Shown: positions 48,321 to 50,744 of the stretch, piece by piece | Layout of the letters: each line of letters starts with the position of its first letter | Numbering within the stretch: position 1 is the first letter of the stretch | NCBI GenBank assembly: GCA_024692605.1 | Contig: JAILMQ010000130.1 | Location: 1-50,744, forward strand | Direction: 5' to 3' | DNA: 50,744 bases | Origin: Eubacterium sp. | GTDB taxonomy: Bacteria; Bacillota; Clostridia; Lachnospirales; Lachnospiraceae | Notes under the pieces: model-generated | Told to the model about the DNA's origin: nothing | Seen by the model: only the letters and a program-made list of their open reading frames with translations | The model's database searches: none | Program-made: the position numbers and the translations under genes

Positions 48321-48582
48321 TCAGCTTTTCTTCTTACTGTCAATAAAGTCCATGACTTCCTGTGCGATTATTGGAATAAGCACAAGAAAGATTGCAAAGA
48401 ATGCCAGCATTGTATCCGTATTTCCGCTTCTAAGAGCTTTTGTATATGCCGAACGGATATCCTTTCTATCTTTCTTCTCCTGCTTTTTTGCAGCTTTCTT
48501 TTCTTTCTTTGCTGCTTTTTTTGCATTCTTCTTCGAGATACTGACAGCTCTCTTTGCAGATGTAACCTCGTTCTTCTCCATT
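48321..48582 (-). CDS. Small Lys/Ala-rich protein with C-terminal TM helix
   Basis: 'MEKNEVTSAKRAVSISKKNAKKAAKKEKKAAKKQEKKDRKDIRSAY...MLAFFAIFLVLIPIIAQEVMDFI'; start taken at MEKNEV downstream of an aaggag-like RBS. Confidence 0.7.
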
Positions 48583-48631
48583 TTCCTTCTCCTTTTCAAA
48601 AGTATAACTTGGGACCCCCTGACACCCCGGC

Positions 48632-49048
48632 CTATGACCAGATATGTGCGAAATAACTGAGTAATGCAGCCAGCGCAAGAAGGACTAGCATTGGTATGGT
48701 TCCCACAAGGGTTTCCTTCACGCCTCTTTGATGTACTCTGTCATTCCCGATAAATCTATGAACGCCGTCCTTTTCTATAAGCTCGACTTCCTCGCCCTTT
48801 TCGTATATACAAAACATGGGGCTTTGTTTAGAGTAGACTGTATTTCCTTTGTCTGTCTTTATTGTAAGTTCAACCACGGTTTTTCGGGAGAATTCATCCT
48901 GAATCTTTTCTATTTTTTTTATCTTTCCTGTGGTTGGATTCCAGCCCTTAAGTTTTTTCTTTTTCCTGTGATTGCTTCCCGCCGAGCAAAAGTAAAGCTC
49001 TACTAGTAATACTATTACAAAAACAACTGCTACAATATTCTTAATCAT
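48632..49048 (-). CDS. Conserved-type hypothetical membrane protein
   Basis: 138-aa ORF with N- and C-terminal TM segments and a beta-rich middle; 4-bp overlap with the upstream lipoprotein gene. Confidence 0.7.
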   Translation of the reverse strand: MIKNIVAVVFVIVLLVELYFCSAGSNHRKKKKLKGWNPTTGKIKKIEKIQDEFSRKTVVELTIKTDKGNTVYSKQSPMFCIYEKGEEVELIEKDGVHRFIGNDRVHQRGVKETLVGTIPMLVLLALAALLSYFAHIWS

Positions 49049-50202
49049 TTATCTGTTTCCTTATCCGGTGCCTGCTTACTTTTTTTGTTATTCTGAGTCT
49101 GATTTATTGGAGCCTGCTGATATGGTGACGGCTTCTGTGGCTGTGGCTGCATCTGTGGCTGCCCCTGCATCTGTCCCATTCTCTGCTGTTTTCTTTCCTC
49201 TGCCTTCTTCAAGGTCTTCTTGACGATCTTTTTAACGATGAAGATGATAAGGAAAATGATTCCAACAAATATCAGTATACCCCAGATGTTTGCAACAAAC
49301 CATATTACAAAGTTCTGCAGTCCATATGCAAAATCATACCAGCCCTGCTTAACTTCCTTCATAAATCTGGTTCCAAAGGTATCCTCAGTATATTCAACAA
49401 CCTGTCTTACTTCCTGAATATTGATGTCGATATAACTATATGCAACATCATTATCGATAGAATTAAGTCTGGTTTTTATTTGATTGATCTGAGTATTTAC
49501 AGATGCAATCTTATCACTTATCAGGATTACATTATCCATATCTTCCAGAGACTTGGCTTCCTTAAGCATTTCCATGTAATCATCGCGCTGAGCCTCAAGA
49601 ACTTCCATTTCAACGGAAAGATCTGAATATTCCTGACTTACATTGGTTACATTCTGGGACTTGTTTTTAAGAGTCCCTATTGAACCTGCATCATTTACAA
49701 AAGACTTATACTGATCTGAAGGAACTCTTACAGTTGCAGTATAAAATCCCATATTGCTTCCGTTTCTCGATGTATTTTCAACTTCAACAAATCCATTATA
49801 CTTCGAGATTATCTGCTGGAAAGAACTTACAGTATTTTCAAATTCCTCTGTCTCAAGAGAAATACTGCATCTATAAATCAGCTTCTCCATATCCAGCTTA
49901 TTGGTACTGTTTTCCTTGTCAGTAACATTTGATCCCGATGCTTCAGCATCCATCTCTTCAGGAGCCGCCTCGTCATAAGCCGCCTCATCATAAGAAGCCT
50001 CAGACTCAACCGCTGCTGTATCATAGTTATCCGAAACACCGGCTCCTTTATACTGGGCTGATTCACTCTGTGAGTAATTAATTGTATTGTCTGCAGACTT
50101 GGAAGTACCTGAACTTCCACAGGCTGTAAGAGTAAGTCCCAATATAAGTGACGCTATTAAAATCTTTCCTTTTCTCATTATTATAATCCTCCACCTAATC
50201 AT
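49045..50202 (-). CDS. DUF4349-family lipoprotein
   Basis: Lipobox 'LGLTLTACGSS'; 'DMEKLIYRCSISLETEEFENTVSSFQQIISKYNGFVE...SQEYSDLSVEMEVLEAQRDDYMEMLKEAKSLEDM'; C-terminal TM and Q/P-rich tail. Start may be the internal MRKGKIL. Confidence 0.85.
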   Translation of the reverse strand: MIRWRIIIMRKGKILIASLILGLTLTACGSSGTSKSADNTINYSQSESAQYKGAGVSDNYDTAAVESEASYDEAAYDEAAPEEMDAEASGSNVTDKENSTNKLDMEKLIYRCSISLETEEFENTVSSFQQIISKYNGFVEVENTSRNGSNMGFYTATVRVPSDQYKSFVNDAGSIGTLKNKSQNVTNVSQEYSDLSVEMEVLEAQRDDYMEMLKEAKSLEDMDNVILISDKIASVNTQINQIKTRLNSIDNDVAYSYIDINIQEVRQVVEYTEDTFGTRFMKEVKQGWYDFAYGLQNFVIWFVANIWGILIFVGIIFLIIFIVKKIVKKTLKKAEERKQQRMGQMQGQPQMQPQPQKPSPYQQAPINQTQNNKKSKQAPDKETDK

Positions 50203-50291
50203 TATTCAACACATTGATATCATAACCGGATATGCTGTTTAATTATATAGTGCAACAAATCCCCCTATCTGTTGCATGGAAATGAAAAATT

Positions 50292-50744
50292 TTATTTTAC
50301 AGTTACTTTAACTTTCTTACATATTCCATTCTGGGTAAAGACAAGGATATTGGTCTTTCCTTTTCCGACTGCTTTGACTTTGCCTTTCTTAGTAACTGTT
50401 GCAACCTTAGGATTTTCACTTTCATATCGGAACGGTCCGATATGTGTTTTAACCTTTTTCTTTTTCTTATAGCTTGCTTTTATAGTAGCTTTCTTTCCCT
50501 TTTTTAGGTTGAGCTTACTCTTCTTAAGCTTAATGGATGTAGGATTTCCTATCTTGCCTCCATTTGTTGCAACGTGAACAGTCTTGGAAACAAGTATAAC
50601 CTTATCACCCTTGCTTGTAGTCTTGTATGCCAGGAGCATGTACTTATAGTATGTTCCTTTTTTAAGCTTCTTTACGGTATAGCTTTTTGCCTTGCCATTC
50701 TTTATTTCAGCAATTCGCTCCAGCTTTTTACCACATTTTGCACC
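50292..50744 (-). CDS. C-terminal fragment of a FN3/Big2-like secreted protein, truncated by the window edge
   Basis: Frame stays open upstream of the listed ATG: AKCGKKLERIAEIKNGKAKSYTVKKLKKGTYYKYMLLAYKTT... then Big2-like 'SKLNLKKGKKATIKASYKKK...VATVTKKGKVKAVGKGKTNI'. Confidence 0.8.
   Translation of the reverse strand, partial: GAKCGKKLERIAEIKNGKAKSYTVKKLKKGTYYKYMLLAYKTTSKGDKVILVSKTVHVATNGGKIGNPTSIKLKKSKLNLKKGKKATIKASYKKKKKVKTHIGPFRYESENPKVATVTKKGKVKAVGKGKTNILVFTQNGICKKVKVTVK

Overview
The window looks like a low-GC, Gram-positive chromosome segment. The gene content (ptb-buk, BspA-type LRR, Big2 and expansin proteins) suggests a Lachnospiraceae-like Clostridia; this is inferred from content only. 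Nearly all genes lie on the minus strand. In minus-strand order from the right edge: a truncated Big2/FN3-like protein, a DUF4349-type lipoprotein and small membrane proteins, ptb-buk (butyrate), an MraY-like transferase, aroD, a divergent Gfo/Idh/MocA oxidoreductase (+), a heterodimeric ABC exporter, a DtxR-type regulator with a FeoB-associated Cys-rich peptide (+), NagZ-like GH3, an aminotransferase, and MltG. Next comes a compact operon-like run: DUF6382/FHA, Pro-rich FHA, PP2C phosphatase, Ser/Thr kinase with TPRs, a membrane protein carrying seven T-x-V-L motifs, and a 1774-aa Ig-repeat surface protein ending at an intrinsic terminator. Then an NlpC/P60 cell-wall protein, the housekeeping block secDF-recJ-apt-relA-MBL-hemZ, a membrane-fused esterase plus a Big2-expansin, a zinc-ribbon membrane protein, a BspA-LRR protein with an embedded cysteine-protease-like domain, mazG, a Q-rich membrane protein, a PH-domain protein, and an IS3-family element at the left edge. 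The most interesting candidate is the 20.8-33.9 kb phosphothreonine-signalling operon, in which a putative multi-site scaffold with ETTSVL/TDVL motifs (resembling the GarA/OdhI ETTSVF phosphosite) is encoded beside its likely kinase, phosphatase and FHA readers and a giant surface protein. Also notable are four copies of a 29-bp palindrome (GGGGTC-N-GACCCC core) placed just after stop codons, and an RBS-sequestering hairpin in the IS element. No CRISPR, rRNA or tRNA was recognised.
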